A DNA stretch of 64,000 nt, taken from Symsagittifera roscoffensis (Eukaryota; Xenacoelomorpha; Acoela; Convolutidae). The translations under genes and the position numbers were made by a program. Under the pieces are notes generated by a model. That model searched no databases and had not been told where the DNA came from. It was given only the letters and a program-made list of their open reading frames with translations. Location: contig NC_087068.1 in assembly GCF_963678635.1 (NCBI RefSeq), positions 29,824,318 to 29,888,317 on the forward strand, written 5' to 3'. This document shows, in pieces, positions 46,569 through 59,520 of this stretch. The first letter of the stretch is position 1; each line of letters opens with the position of its first letter.

Positions 46569-48220
46569 TCACATTTTGATCACTTTGCAAGATACTGCCT
46601 GTTCTGAAACCACAGACTGATTTCTCACTTTCTCCAAGTCAATTTGAAGAAACCCGTAAGTGCCTGCGCTTTGACCTTTAGTCACTGAACCCGGGTTAAC
46701 AGCCAAGCAGCCATCCACCATTTTAACATAAGGCGAAAGTTCCGAAGGTATAATCAAAACATGGGGCTGAACACTCATTTGAGCAAGAGGTAACAAATCA
46801 ACGTCTAAGGATACATCGTTATGAGCCGGGTAGAGAGGATAGAATGATTGTTGACGTAAAAAGTGAGAAACTAGCCTCGATATTCTGTCCATCGTATCTT
46901 TTTGCCCTGTTTGTTTAGAACATTCTTGAAAGCTAACATGAAACACGCAATCGGTAGCCGAGACTCCAAATACTAAACCATTTACAGAAAACATGCACGG
47001 ATCTGTCATAAAATGAAGCTTCTTACTCACATCAAATTTTGTTATCGAAAAAGGTCTTATCGGGTAAGCGCCGATGTGTGTTATTTCACGCGGTGATGGC
47101 AGAATTACAGTTTCCATTGATAGATCATTTGCAAGATTGCTCAAAGTTAACATCATTCCTTCGAATAACTGACTTAGAGGTTCTTCCATTTGAATCAATT
47201 TTTCATTTCTCGTGTCGAGAAAAGGACCGCTTAAAACTAGCACATTCGGTCTCAAGGTTCTAACTGTTTTGATTAAATCTTGAAAGGGTTGTAAGGACAC
47301 TCCATCATTAGGTATGAAGGGCCCGGACGCCATCAACATCGACATGGCTCCCGAATCTTCAGGCGGTTCTATCACCACGGGAGCCGCATTGGCACCGTGA
47401 AAAATCTCTTTGACGTAAACTCGACCACCGCCTGGATTTGTTCCTCTAACCGCTACTATCTGACCCGGAAACAGGGCATAATTAGGACAGTTATCAACTT
47501 CTAGTGTCAAATAGTCGCCAGTTGGAGTTTGTAAAAGAATAGACTTCGGGTTCATTTTTCCGTCGCCGTCGCAAACTATTCTTCCTAAGCCAACCACATC
47601 ATCAGTAGACGTGAAGGATAATTGCGAAACATCGAATCCGTGCAAATCTTGCATGGCATCTCCAAGGTTGGTAAGTTCGTTATACAGAGCACTTTGTTGC
47701 GTGGATGGATCCGTCGACATTGTTCTCGGATACTTAATAGCGGTTATATCTAATTCAATCCTTTCGCAAAACTTTGGACGTTTCGCATTTTCATCAAACT
47801 CATCGCTTTCACGGCCCGCTTTTAAATCAAGCTTACCAAAATCTTTCACAGTGGACCCCGAATCTTGTCTGGCGTCGTATTTTTGCGAGGTAGTGCTCGA
47901 GACTTTCTCAACCAGAATCGGCGAGGGCTTCGGCGACGAGATATCAACGGCTGTCACTTTCGGCGTCCTAGCTGTATTGTATGTCTTGGTAACAGGAGTT
48001 CTTGGAGGTTTAACAGCCGACTGTGATATAGTTTTTGGACTGTCGCTATATAGGTCCAATACATTTGAATCAGGCTGTGAGTCTGCAAGAATACTGCGAG
48101 CTAATTGCTGACTGGTTCCAAAAAAGGTTTTGTCTTTGGAAGCTGTTTTTGGTTTTGCTTTGCTATTGGCTAGATGCAATTGGAAATCTGAGAGGCGTCC
48201 CATTGTCAGTGGGATATTCC
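46569..48220 (-). CDS. POLA2: DNA polymerase alpha subunit B (POLA2), exon 2
   Basis: This exon encodes residues 54-603 of the reconstructed protein. Order: Ser/Thr-Pro-rich linker with several SP/TP sites (about residues 65-160), OB fold (about 262-329, GLGRIVCDGDGKMNPKSILL and YALFPGQIVAVRG), then the inactive calcineurin-like phosphoesterase domain (about 344-600) with LMASGPFIPND, LVLSGPFLDTRNE, PHVLIIPSELSPYVK and VNPGSVTKGQSAGTYG. These match animal POLA2 throughout. The role is the B subunit of the DNA polymerase alpha-primase complex in the nucleus, which starts replication. The acceptor TTGTTCTAG lies at 48221-48229. An ATG at 48203 could start a 544-aa product, but that would lack the N-terminal domain, so the splice to exon 1 at 63117-63276 is preferred (phase 1 on both sides). 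A 166-aa antisense ORF is only a shadow. Confidence 0.96.
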
Positions 48221-48929
48221 CTAGAACAAGGAAACTTTAAGCAAAAATGATTATGCGAAGAGATTTTGTGCGACCAGCTATCAAGTCAAAAACATTTTGA
48301 CACTAATGCTGATAAGGACTCTTGATTTAGTTTTAGTTAATTTGTCATAAAAAAAGTTTTGAAAATTTCCACTACAACGGACTTTATTTTTTGTTGAAAA
48401 AACAATATTTCTTCCGAACGACGCAAAATAAGTCGACTAAGCCGATAAAACATAAGAAACCACAACTACTTAGACCAAAGAGAGCTTAAAAAAGAGAAAA
48501 AATGAACATAAACAAATTCAGGCTAGTACACTTTGCAAGCGTATGCGAAGCCGAGCAAAAACACAATACAAAAAAAACTGCTAAATCGAAAACAAAACAA
48601 AATTTTTTAAAAAAAGTTGAAAAAGCTGGATCTAACAAAAAGAAAAAACTAGTTTTCTAAACAAACAATTGAACACAAATAGTAGAAGGAAAAATTAGCA
48701 TCGGAAAAAACTTGCCAACCGGCGGCAACAAATCTGAAGTTATCTGGACAAAAACCTTTAGACTGAAAAAAAATGACTTGAAAATAACTAGCGCATGACT
48801 CGCACCCACGGTGCTTCAAATAGATCGTTGAACGTAAAAAGAGCTTCCAAAAACAGCACAATTCAATGCAACCATGACGATAAACTGAGCTCATCTATCA
48901 GGGGTTTCTATTTCATTAAATGAATGTTT

Positions 48930-48965
48930 GGATCAACCGTTCAATCTCACCCCTAAGTGACAAAC
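48930..48965 (+). repeat. Solo end of the GGATCAACCGTACAAT MITE family
   Basis: GGATCAACCGTTCAATCTCA then CCCCTAAGTGAC matches the terminal repeat of the element at 38562-39254. No inverse partner was found nearby. Confidence 0.6.
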
Positions 48966-49329
48966 CGAAAATTTCCCCGTATTCAGTTTGAAAATTAATT
49001 CTGTAATGTATGCATTTCGAACAAACGCGCACATAAAATTGGTTATCACAATTTTTCTGTGGGATTGCATTTGAATGCTGTTAATCGCCTGAACTAACGT
49101 ATTTTTAATCAATTCTCCCTAAATAAACTGATAATTTTCTATAAATCTAATGTATGCTCAAAGTTTTTTCCTAAACAATCCATATTTTCTATCCTCCTAA
49201 ATCAAATTTGGGGTAAATTGTAGGGTGATCCGAATATTTTAGAAAATCAACTTATAGGCTATTTTTGACCAAAATGGTCATATCGCCAAAACGACTGGAA
49301 TAAATCAAATATGAGAATCTTAAAACATT

Positions 49330-52300
49330 CAAAAGGACTTTAAAAATGATGACAGCATATCTCAGACAGAAAAGTGAAGAAGTCATATTTGGAAAAAGGT
49401 AAATTTGCACCTTCTGGGTTCCACATCCGGACATCACACCAAGATAAAGTTGTGAAACTCAAGTTTTACACAGGCGAAGCGGAGCTTCGCATCACTTGTG
49501 ATACAACACAAACATAAAAAAAACATTGGAAGTACAAAAAGCGTTAAATATTGAAAACTAGGTCTACTAAAATTTTCGTATGTCTCGATAAAATTTCAAT
49601 CTAGGCAAACATCCCAAGCAAAACAATTGAATTTTAAATTAGCAACGGAACAAAACTGACGAAGCAGAACCAAAGCCGACAATTTTTGAGCAGACACCAA
49701 TTGCGCCATCTAGGCAAACATTCCAAGCAAAACATTTGAATTTTAAATTAGCAACGGAACAAATTCGAATTCTGCCATTTTTTTAAATCGCCATATTTCA
49801 GAAACTAAAAAAAATTGAACAGTAAGAGTCAGTGGCCAGATTTGAACCCTGACAGATCCCCGATTGTACCCGAACAGCACCAAATCATAGAATTGAGAAA
49901 TTCAAAATTGCTTTTTTTTTCATTTGAAATTGTTTGGAAATGAAAGAAAAAAATGCCATATCTCGGAGACTAGAAGAAGCGCCCCTATTTAGAGGGGTAA
50001 CTTGCAAATCTGAGTTTACCATGACAGCAATCCACCATAATGTTGAGAATTTCAAGTTCCTTTCGTTTTTTACATCAAGTTTTTTAAACTTAAAAAAATA
50101 GATAAAAAACTGAATTTCTCGGAAACCAGAAGCCTGAGCAATCATATTTGGATTCCAAATTTGCAACCCCTGAAGACACCTTGACAACATACTACCACAG
50201 AGTTGGAAAAATTCGCGCTCAATTAATTTCTGGTAAAATTTTTGAACAAAAAATGATGAAATCATGAAAATCGCCTCATTTTGAAAACCAGAAAAACTTT
50301 GGCAGTTAAAAGAGACCAGATTTGCAACCACTGAGTGAACCATGACAGCAACCCACCAAAGGGATGAGAATTTCAAGTTCTGTTAAGTTTTTTGGTATCA
50401 CAGTTGAAAAAAAATATATGTCTCGGAAAAGTTTTGAGCAGTCAAACTTAAAGAAAAGATGGGAAATTATCGTCAGACTTAGGAATGAGAAACTCAAGTT
50501 CGGTAAGTAGCTTTTTTATATCAGTTTTTTTGAAATCAAAAAGAAAAACTCATAAAAAGTCGCAGTATATCTCGGGAAGTTGAGGAAATTGAGCAGTCAA
50601 GTTTAGGGACCAGATTTGCAACCACAGTGTAATATACCAGTATCCTCAACAAAGGGTTCATAACTTCAAACTCTGCTAGTTCTTCATAAACTTTTCAAAA
50701 AATCACGCAAACCAGAAACGCCATAAGAATTTGAGCAGTCATATTTGGACACCAGTAAGAAACCAACAGACACGCTATATGAGAAAAACCATGAGAAACG
50801 CTATATCTCGGATCCCAACAAGATTTGAGCACTTAAATAGAGAGGCCAGATTTTTACCCTGACAGTACCCCTTAACGTACTCGGACATCACCTCACGATA
50901 GTGTTAAGAATTTCAAGACTGGTTAGTTTTTCAAATAAAGCAAGCCCGGTGCTTCGAATTTTAAACAATTCAAAGAAAAGCATTTAAAAGAGATCTGCAT
51001 CCTTTGAACTTTCTCTCACAGCACCACAATTGCAGGGTTGATTATTACAAATTTTGCAAGTGTTTTACAAGTTTTTCATATCAAAGTTAAGACAAATTAA
51101 GAAACGTCAAAACTCAGAAAGGAAAGCAATTGAGCAGTCGCATGTGGACGCAAGGATTTGCAAGATTTCAGATTTTGAGAAGCTTCAAACTGAAGTTTTC
51201 AAAAAATTCTTTTTTTAAAGCCATAAAAAACTTCAAATCTCGATGAATACTAAGACTTGAGCAATCATATTTGGAGGCAATATCAAGTTGTTTGAGAATT
51301 ATATGTAATTTTGAATATTTAAAAAAATAGACATACCAAACATCGCATCTCGGAAACTAAAAGCAATTAAGCAGTCGCATTTGGATGCAAGATTTGAAAC
51401 TGCTGAGAGTACTCTTACAATACCCAACTACAGCGTTGGAAATTTTAGATTTTGAGAAGCTTCAAACTTACGTGAAGTTCTCTGAAAAATATATTTTTTG
51501 AAAAAGCCAAAAAACCGTGTATCTCGAAAACTACCAAGACTTGAGCAGTTATATGTGGAGGCAACATTCGAAAATTCTGAGACAGCCAATAACTGAAAAA
51601 AAATCATAAAAAACGTCATATTCGAAACCAACAAGGATTTGAGCAGTCATAATTAGATGCGAGGTTCGCAACCCGTGAGAGTACATTGATAGCCTACAAG
51701 TACAGGGTTGAGAATTTCAATTTTTGAAAAAAAAAATTGTTAGGGTATTCTGAAAAAAAATCACAAAAAACCTCATATCTCAAAAACTACAAGGAACTGA
51801 GCAGTCATATTTAGAGGCAAGATTCGCAATCCCTGCGCTTACCCTGGCAGCACACAACTACAGGGTAAGGGATTTCAAATTTGTAAACAAAAAATAATTT
51901 GAAAAATCATAAAAAACGTCATATCTCGAAAACTACCAAGGCTTGAGCAGTTATATGTGGAGGCAACAAGCGAACCTTCTGAAACTACTGTGACAGTCTC
52001 GAACTAAAAGGTCGGGAAATTAAATTTTAAAAAAAAACTGAAATTAGGTTATCTGAATAACTTCTGAAAAAATCATAGAAAACGTCATATCTCGAAAACT
52101 ACAAGGACTTGAGCAGCCATATTTGAAGAAAAAATTTGCAACTTCTGAGAGTACCCTGACAGAACATCTTTATAGAGATGGGAATTTCAACATTTGTGAA
52201 ATTTATAATTTAAACAATTTAAATAGACTTACCAAACCTCATATCTCGGAAACTAAACTTTGCCCATTTGGATGCAAGATATTGCAATTTGGAACACCTG

Positions 52301-54620
52301 AGATGTTGCAATTTGGAGCTACTAATACAATACCCAACTACAAGGTTGGGAAATCCAATTCTTGAATTTTTCAAATCTAAGTTTTCTGGAAAAACTTAAA
52401 AGAAATCAAAAAACAAATCATTAGAGACGCCAAAATATAACAAATAGATAGATTTTTTTGAAAGATGAAAAAAAAAACATAAAATTGTCATATCTCGGAA
52501 ACCAATAGGATTTAGCAAACTTTTTAGAGGAAAGAATTGCAAATCCGTTGTGTATCTAGACAGCATCCCAACACAGGGCTGAGAAGTTCAAGTTCGGCTA
52601 GTTTTATTTTATTAACTTTTTTAAACAAAATGTAAAACTCAAAAACAAAATCCCCATATCCCGAGAACCATATTTTGCTTTCACTGCGTACAATGACAGC
52701 ACCCCACGATAGGGTTGACACTTTCAAGTTCTGTTAATTTTTTTAATAAAATTTTAAAAAAACAATGAAAAATCATGAGAAACGCCTTATCACCAAAACC
52801 AGCCAGTTTTCAGCAGTTAAAATTGAACGCCAAAATTTAACTTGACAATTCGCCCGAAACTTCCCGACAGCAGCAAATCACAGGATTAAGAATCTCAAAT
52901 TCGGTTAGTTTTTCCAAGTTTTGTTTAAAAAAATGAAAAAATCATAGTGATCGCCACGCCTCGAAAGCCACAAGGATTTGAGCACAACTATTGAGAGAAG
53001 ACATTTGCAGTTCCTGAATTTACGCTGATAGCGACCCACCACTTGATTGAGAATTTTCAGTTCCTTTAGTTTTGTTTATTTCAAATTTTTATAACATTTT
53101 AAAAAAAAAATCATAAAAAACGCCGTATCAGGAAACCCAAAATGAATGAGCTGTCAACTTGCAATCCCTTTGAGGTTACCTCGACAGCATCCCACCATAG
53201 GGTTGACACTTTCGAACTTGGTGAACTGAACTAAAGGAAAATCTTGAAAATTAGCGCCGCGAATATTAGAAAAACCTAGATTTAAGAGATTCGTGCTCCA
53301 GCAGACTTGAATTAACATTATTTCAACCCTTGCAATGTTTAAACGGTATTTTATCAGATCAACATACAATCCTTTTAAATATAAGCCAAGAGATAATTTT
53401 CAAGCATTGTAATATACGATACAGCTTAGAGGTGCAACAACTTTTTCGTTTAACATGCAAAAACAAATGGCTTTCTTACAAACCAGTAGGGTGTACGATA
53501 TAACGCAGGCAAAATCTAAGCACAATGTTAGTTTGATAAACTATCAACTCAGAATCTGCATGTTGGCTTTTGGAAGGAAATAACAAAAAAAACAGGCAAA
53601 ATTTCAAAAATTGGACATTTTCTAATGCCATACTTTTTTTTGCAAAACGTAAGGCATAGACGCTTGCGCAGAGGAGGGTCGCATAGCAGTTTTTTTGGTT
53701 TAAGTTCTTTTAAGCTCCAATTTCGCAAGGTTGTTTTTGAGAAGAAAAATTTCAAAAAAATCACCAAAATGTCAAAAAATGGGTATGATTTCTACCGAAT
53801 TTAAGTAATAGCCAATTGGAAAGATCCCCATGATTTGTTTTTTGGTTGAAAATTTCATCTCAGATTTGTGCTTTTAATATTTAACAATTAGGACAAAAAC
53901 CGCCTACTGAAAATTCCGAAGGTCGTAGAACGTGAGATAAAAAGAAAAGACTAGCGAAAAAAAAACAAGCACATAGAAGAGCAGCCGATTTCCCATCGGT
54001 ACCATTTTTTTGAAAATCAGTAGTCGTTTTTGAGAATTATTGAAATTTCTGCGGTAAGAACTTTGTTTTTGAGAACTTCGCAACCTTTGATTGCACTCTG
54101 ACAGCACCCAATAACAGTGTTCGTAACTTAAATTATGTCAAGAATTTTTTCATAAGTTGTTTTAATTCAAAATTTGTGAAACCCATAAAAATTTGTGAAG
54201 TGGTTTTTATCTATGTTCTTTGAAAAAATTTGAAATGACATAAAAACGTCACACCCTGGAAATCAAAACAGCCTTGGAACAGTCGCATTTAGACGCAAAA
54301 ATTGCAACTCCTGAGAGTACTATCACAGCACTCAACTACAGGGTTAGAAACTTCAAATTTTGAGAAATTTTTAAATTAAGTTTCGAAAAACGGGGAAAAA
54401 TGTAAAACCACAGAAACGTCACATCTCAGAAATTATAAGGACTTGAGCAGTCATACGTGGAAGCGAGAATCGCAATCCTTGAGAGTAGTCTGACACCACC
54501 CAATAACAGGGTTGGGATTTTCAAGTTTTGAAAAAACTTTTGTAAATTGAGTATTCTGAAAAATATTGCGTACAATAAAAGGCACAACTCTGACAGCACC
54601 CCACTATTGTTTTGCTAACT
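49330..54620. repeat. Degenerate satellite array, unit about 155-165 bp
   Basis: A motif series recurs in constant order and orientation: CATATCTCGGAAACTA, then TTGAGCAGTCATATTTGGA, then AGATTTGCAACC, then GAGAGTACCCTGACAGCACC, then CAGGGTTGAGAATTTCAAGT. Starts of successive units include about 49786, 49951, 50113, 50270, 50410 and 50562, and later 51510, 51770, 51920, 52085 and 54420. I estimate about 25-30 units, strongly diverged, some with deletions or AT-rich spacers. The array is interrupted at about 53240-54060. Minus-strand ORFs of up to 163 aa arise from the periodicity. A separate direct repeat of about 57 bp (49603 and 49711) lies at its left end. Confidence 0.85.
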
Positions 54621-55056
54621 TTTAACTCGATGGAACAAACCTTAAATTCAAAAGGAAAAATCAAAAAAAAACTTGAGCATTGCAATATACAATAAAGCTT
54701 AACAACGCATAGATACGTTATGCACTTAATTGTTGCAAAAAACGCTGAAACATGGCAAGATACATGTCACGCGCAATTAAAAATAGTATAAATTAAATTG
54801 AATTACCACCAAATGAGCACTTTTATTTGCCATTTAGGTTGAAAAAAAAATTCTTGGAAATATTACACTACGCTTCGCTTGTGTAAATAGGACGGAGATT
54901 TAAAATGCTAACATGATCAAAACACATCTGTAGCAGTATTTCCAACAGAGAAATGAATGAGTCCAGGAGATGAGTCCTGTGAACAAAGTTATTTATGGAA
55001 CAAGAATTCTAATACCCGATTGCAATACCCTTTTTATCACACGGGTAAAAACAGGA

Positions 55057-55216
55057 TGTAATTGACTTGTCACTTTAGGTCAAAACATGGCTCCAAGAGT
55101 CAACTTTCTTAGTTCTGGTTTGTTTCGAGAGTGTTTATATCACAGAGATTACAAATGTTTGATCACAGTGACTTTTGATTTATAAAGATTGGGAAAATGT
55201 AGTTGCTTCGGCAACA
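55057..55216 (-). repeat. 3' LTR of the BEL/Pao element
   Basis: 160 bp. Differs from the other LTR by two substitutions (TGTAATT/TGTAGTT, ATGGCTC/ATGACTC) and a 2-bp CA insertion in GATCACAGTGAC. It is preceded at 55020-55050 by a dispersed ACCC hairpin repeat that served as the insertion target region. Confidence 0.95.
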
Positions 55217-55260
55217 TACTCCCGGGGCCCCGAACGGCGCAAAAGACGTTGCAAAAAAAA

Positions 55261-55521
55261 TCAAAAAACCTTAACAAGAGCGGTAGCGGGGCGGTTGAGA
55301 GTGCCGTAAGCCATTCTCACGGTCACCACTCGTGTTGTGCCATTTTTTCCTGGATGTTCCTCTACCACACGTCCAATCGGCCAAATACCTCGCGGCGTGA
55401 GGTCTTTGAGTACCCACACTATGTCTCCAACCTTCAATGGTGGTTGCATTTCGTTCCACTTGGGGCGTTTCATTAGTGAAGGTAAGTACTCCTTCTTCAA
55501 CCGCTTCCACAGGTGGTTCAT
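55261..55521 (-). pseudogene. Integrase C-terminal (DUF5641-type) segment
   Basis: Matches the C-terminal domain typical of BEL/Pao integrases: KVGDIVWVLKDLTPRGIWP then GRVVEEHPGKNGTTRVVTVR. It is out of frame with the integrase core, with a stop at 55549-55551 and a short untranslated gap between them. Confidence 0.85.
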
Positions 55522-55548
55522 CTTCTGTTGAACGTGGGTCCATTTAGT

Positions 55549-56507
55549 TTAGGTTAATGGCATGCTGTCGTCGAATACTCCTGGTGAAAGGCTGCTGAAA
55601 AGTCGTTGAATGAGAAAGTGATTTGGTGTCAGTGGCTCGTCATTTTCTGGGTAATCAGTTACAATTGTCAAGGGTCTCGAATTCAGTATCATTTCGGTTT
55701 TGGTTAAAATTGTCTGAAAAACATCAAGTGTGAGTTTTCGCGATCCAAGAATGACGAGGATTGTTCTCTTGGCAATCTGAATCAAGCGTTCCCAAGCGCC
55801 ACCGAAATGAGGGCCAAATGGCGGGTTGAAGAACCACTGGATGTTTTGCCGTTGTAGCTTGAAAGAGCAGGCTCTATTGTCAACCAACTTTATGGCGTCT
55901 TTTAGTTCTTTAGAGGCTCTTCAAACGTTTTTCCGTTATCACTGGTGAGCGTTTTTGGAGTTCCCCGTCTGGCTGTAAACCGACCTATTGCATTCATAAG
56001 TGAATCAGTGTTCAGATTTGGACAGTTTTCGAAATGAACAGCTCTAGTTGCAAAACAAGTAAAAATTATTCCGTAATGTTTCTCAATATCTGTTTTGTTT
56101 TCAATATAGAAGGGGCCAAAAAAGTCTACTCCAGCATTAGTGAACGGGAAAAGATGATTTTCGTCGGGATATCGCTTCAGTGGTAATGGTGCCATGATTG
56201 GCTGGAGGTTGTCTGCTTTGTATCGACGACACAAGAAACAATGATGAGCGATTGAACGAAGAGCTTGTCGTATCCCAATGATGTGGTAGCGCTGCTGCAC
56301 GAAAGATTTGACGAACTCTTGTCCTTGATGCATGCAAATTTGGTGTGCATGCTGTAGGTAGAGTTTAACTGTTGGATGAGTTGCTAATAGAATCAGCGGG
56401 TGACGTGATTCAAGCTCCATTGTTGGTGCAAATTCGAGCCTGCTGCGCGAACGAAGCATATGCTTGTGGTCAAGGTATGGATTGAATTTAATCAGTTTGT
56501 TCTTCAC
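55549..56507 (-). pseudogene. BEL/Pao integrase, zinc-binding and catalytic core
   Basis: Two adjoining frames. 55902-56507 has a His/Cys zinc-binding region (HAHQICMHQG and HHCFLC) and the catalytic Asp residues in AGVDFFGPF and TLTSDNGKTF. 55549-55887 carries the third acidic residue in HFGGAWERLI and the usual TKTEMILNSRPL. All three D,D,E residues are visible, but the frame shifts near 55890-55905. Confidence 0.88.
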
Positions 56508-56842
56508 TTCCAGGCGCCGCTTCTGTTGTAGATGTTCGATCGTTTCACTGAACGATTCTAGCTATGCTGATATGATGATATAATTTCTCGCTAGTTCCAT
56601 GTCGTTACTAGTTGAATGCTGTCGTTCTTTTCGATGTTTTCCGTCTTGGTCTTTTGCAGATGATGAGCTGAGTTTTGTGAAAAAAACTGAAAACTGCGGC
56701 GATAGTCAACAAAAGTTTATTTCACGAGGAAAAACGACTGATGTCAAAGTCTGGAGGACCTGAAAACGGTTTTTGTGATGCACACACTGAGGCGAATATT
56801 GAGATGCTTTTAGTTTCTATTACGGAAGACTTCTGTGGCCAT

Positions 56843-57601
56843 TCAGATGATTGTGATGGGGCTGCTAACCATTTTGATTCGATATCTATAGGTTTTTAAT
56901 CCTCTAGTGCCGTGATCAGCAGGGTTCAGATGAATCGGTATGTGATGCCAGTTATTGTTTTCTTGAGTAGCGTTTATTTCCGCTAGACGATTTGACACAA
57001 AACTTTTTTGTTTTTTCTTCGAGTTGATCCAATCAATTACAACTTGACTGTCTGTCCACATATGTACGTCAGGATCGACGTTAAGCTGAAGTTGTACTTT
57101 AGCAAATGCAACTAGTCGAAATCCAATAATTGCTGCTTCAAGCTCTAATTTTGGAACACTCAGCTGCTTGATCGGAGCTATTTTGCTCTTACCTATTACA
57201 TAGTGAGTTGCCAATTGGTTTTCTGGTTGATATTCGACTCTCACGTATACGACTGCTGACATTCCTATCAAGGACGCATCCGTGAACGTATGAAGTTGAA
57301 CATTATCCCGTGTTGTTAATTGCTTTTTGAAAAGTGTTCGGGGAAGACTGATTATTGACACAAAGAGGTTTAGCAGCTTTTGTAGTTCTTTCTGACTGTT
57401 AGCGGGCAGTAATGAGCCCCAAGAATTGCCTAATTTCCAAGTTGATTGCAAAATTGCTTTGAACAAAATGGTTACTGGTGCTAATATTCCCAGAGGATCA
57501 AAAATTGAGGACACTAGGCTGAAAAGTTTCCATTGTCTGTATTCGTGGACATCCCAACTAAATGCCTTTGGAGGCTCCATGTATGGTTTGTCATTTGTCA
57601 A
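56843..57601 (-). pseudogene. RT connection and RNase H domain of the BEL/Pao element
   Basis: Begins with the family block LVSSIFDPLGILAPVTILFK. RNase H acidic residues are visible in LHTFTDAS, LELEAA and MWTDSQVV, with the closing NPADHGTRG. This is the least damaged part of pol: 252 codons without interruption. Confidence 0.9.
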
Positions 57602-57604
57602 ATT

Positions 57605-58090
57605 AAATTTTTGTCCTAGAACTCTAGTTGTTGGCTTAGGTGTTTTTTTTCCGAGGCTGGTAAACCGTTAAGTACCTTAGTGCTGTTCGATTCAAATTTG
57701 GTTAGTCTGAATCCGCCTTGTTGTAGAGCTGCTTTTGTCTGGAAAGCGGACTCAATGCCTCGTTGGGTGAACACGCTGAGTGAATGTAGCCGTCCATGTA
57801 AAAATTTGTTTTGACGGATTCGAAGGCAAGCGGAAAACTCACGATGTTGTCTTAGGCACATTTCTGTAGAATGTAGATAGCACAAAATGGAGAGCAAGTT
57901 GCTCCAAAGATGAGTCTTGAAAACTGGTAATGTCTTATAACATTTTTGTGATCCCAGAGAAAACGCAGCGAGGAACGGTCTTCTGCTTTTATGCTGATTT
58001 GCATAAACATTCCTTCAATGTCAGCTAGGGTCCCAATACCAAACTTACGAAACCGCAGAAGGACTCCAGTAAGATTTGCGAGCTTAGAGA
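57605..58090 (-). pseudogene. Reverse transcriptase core of the BEL/Pao element, broken
   Basis: From 58090 down the frame reads LANLTGVLLRFRKFG, ADIEGMFMQ (first catalytic Asp), SLRFLWD and LIFGATCSPFCAIYIL, then TAA at 57852-57854. Past the stop the same frame gives NFYMDGYIHS where YVDD or YMDD is expected, so the second catalytic pair is Asp-Gly. The following GGFRLTKFESNS is in another frame. Confidence 0.88.
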
Positions 58091-59520
58091 TTAGAATTTA
58101 GAGATTGGCCTTTGAATTTGGAGGCAGCATTTGAGACACGCCTTACCTTTCCCGGCTTGTTAGGGTTTACGACTTCGTGGTGAGGCAGATACCACAATCT
58201 AGAAGGTACTTCTTTGGTAAAAACTGCTGGCTGCGCGTAAGACTTTTCCAGGTCCGTAACTAGCGTCTTTTCGTATAAATTTTGTAGATCGGTGTTTTTT
58301 CCGAGTCTTTTCTGCAATGATTGCAATTGCTTCAGAGCTACACAGTAGTTGTTGCTGAGACTTGAGTTGGGTTTCCAGGGAAGACCAATTTCGTATCGTC
58401 CATTTACAAGTCTTGTCGTGTTATCGTCGCTGCTGTATTTTTTGTTGAGTGTAGTGATTCCGTTTTCCTCGATTTTACAAAATTGGTGTACAAGATAGTC
58501 CAGAGGTTGCTCTGTTGTTTTGTTGCGAGAAACGTGGAAGACAAAGGGCCGATGTTTTGTTTTGGATGAGTGTCGCTGTTGTCTATTGTTGTTCAATTGG
58601 TATTCGCCGGCTAATGTCCATCCAAGTTTTGTCTGTATAGCTGAAGGTATAAAGTTGTTTCCTTCAATAAGGTGTGGAGGATATGAAAACAAGAATGACT
58701 TTACACCAAGCAAAGCTCCAATCTTCCCATGATCGAGGTGTGGAAAATGAATATGCCGAAATGTGTCGGTAGAGCTGCAAATCTCGTTCAAATTAAACAC
58801 ATCTGCCGCCGGTATGTTTAAGCAAGGAGTTTGGCACAAATTATTCATTGAGAACTTAACATCCGGTTTGTCATGCGGTGAGACGTGAACAGCATTATCA
58901 ACCTTTGCAACTGGCATTTCATGATCAATGTCGATATAACGAAGAGACATTGATGTGTGTTCCATAGATGAAATTTGTAGTTTATCTGCTATTTCATTAA
59001 CAATGAAGCTAAATTGGCTCCCGTGGTCAATTAATGCATAAGTAGTTGTGCTTGTTTCACCATGGCAGAATGAGACCGGCTTTAGTTGTAGCTGTTCAAA
59101 CCATTGAGGTTGTTCTGAACAAAAACTCGAAAACTCACAGGCAGTGAACCCTCCCTGATTTTCTGCGCATGCTGCGTCTTTGCTTTGTTGCGATGACATC
59201 TCTGTTTTTGATAGCTGATGTTCTGATTTGTTAGAGTGCTGGGCACCATAGCGGCTTAGGTCTGGTTGGTTTGGAAACCTTCTCTTTTTAGGTTTGTACT
59301 CTTTGCTTTTTTGGTTAAAATCTGCAGACTGGTGATTAAAGTTTCGGATTTCCTGGGGGGCGGGTTTACAAAAATTGTCGGAACCCCAAACTGGTTCTTG
59401 TACGGTTGGGTGCATAGTATTGTGAAACAATTCATGATGGGCGTTGACAACGAAAGTTGATTTTTTAAATTTGTTTGGGTCGTGAAGGCTTGTGTGATGA
59501 AATCCGCTGCACTCTTGACA
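58084..59520 (-). pseudogene. Gag end, aspartic protease and RT N-terminus of the BEL/Pao element
   Basis: Upstream part (about 59430-59520): second zinc-binding motif CQECSGFHHTSLH. Protease: ALIDHGSQFSFI where BEL/Pao enzymes usually have Asp-Ser/Thr-Gly, then IGALLGVKSF and TKLGWTLAGEY. RT start: SRLWYLPHHEVVNPNKPGKV then RRVSNAASKF. The frame ends in a stop at 58084, where about ten bases of the expected sequence seem to be missing. Confidence 0.85.

Noticed and set aside
47611-48111. 166-codon open frame on the plus strand
   Set aside because: Lies fully antisense to the well-supported POLA2 exon and shows no domain; codon periodicity belongs to POLA2.
46569-48203. POLA2 as a single-exon 544-aa gene starting at 48203
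   Set aside because: The N-terminal domain would be missing. An acceptor lies just upstream, and a matching first exon is found at 63117-63276.
49885-50376. 163-codon minus-strand frame with repeated STLWW-AVMV motifs
   Set aside because: The repeats follow the satellite unit; neighbouring units are full of stops and shifts, so it is not a gene.
49330-54620. CRISPR-like regular repeats
   Set aside because: Units are contiguous, diverged satellite repeats without unique spacers, in a eukaryotic intron.
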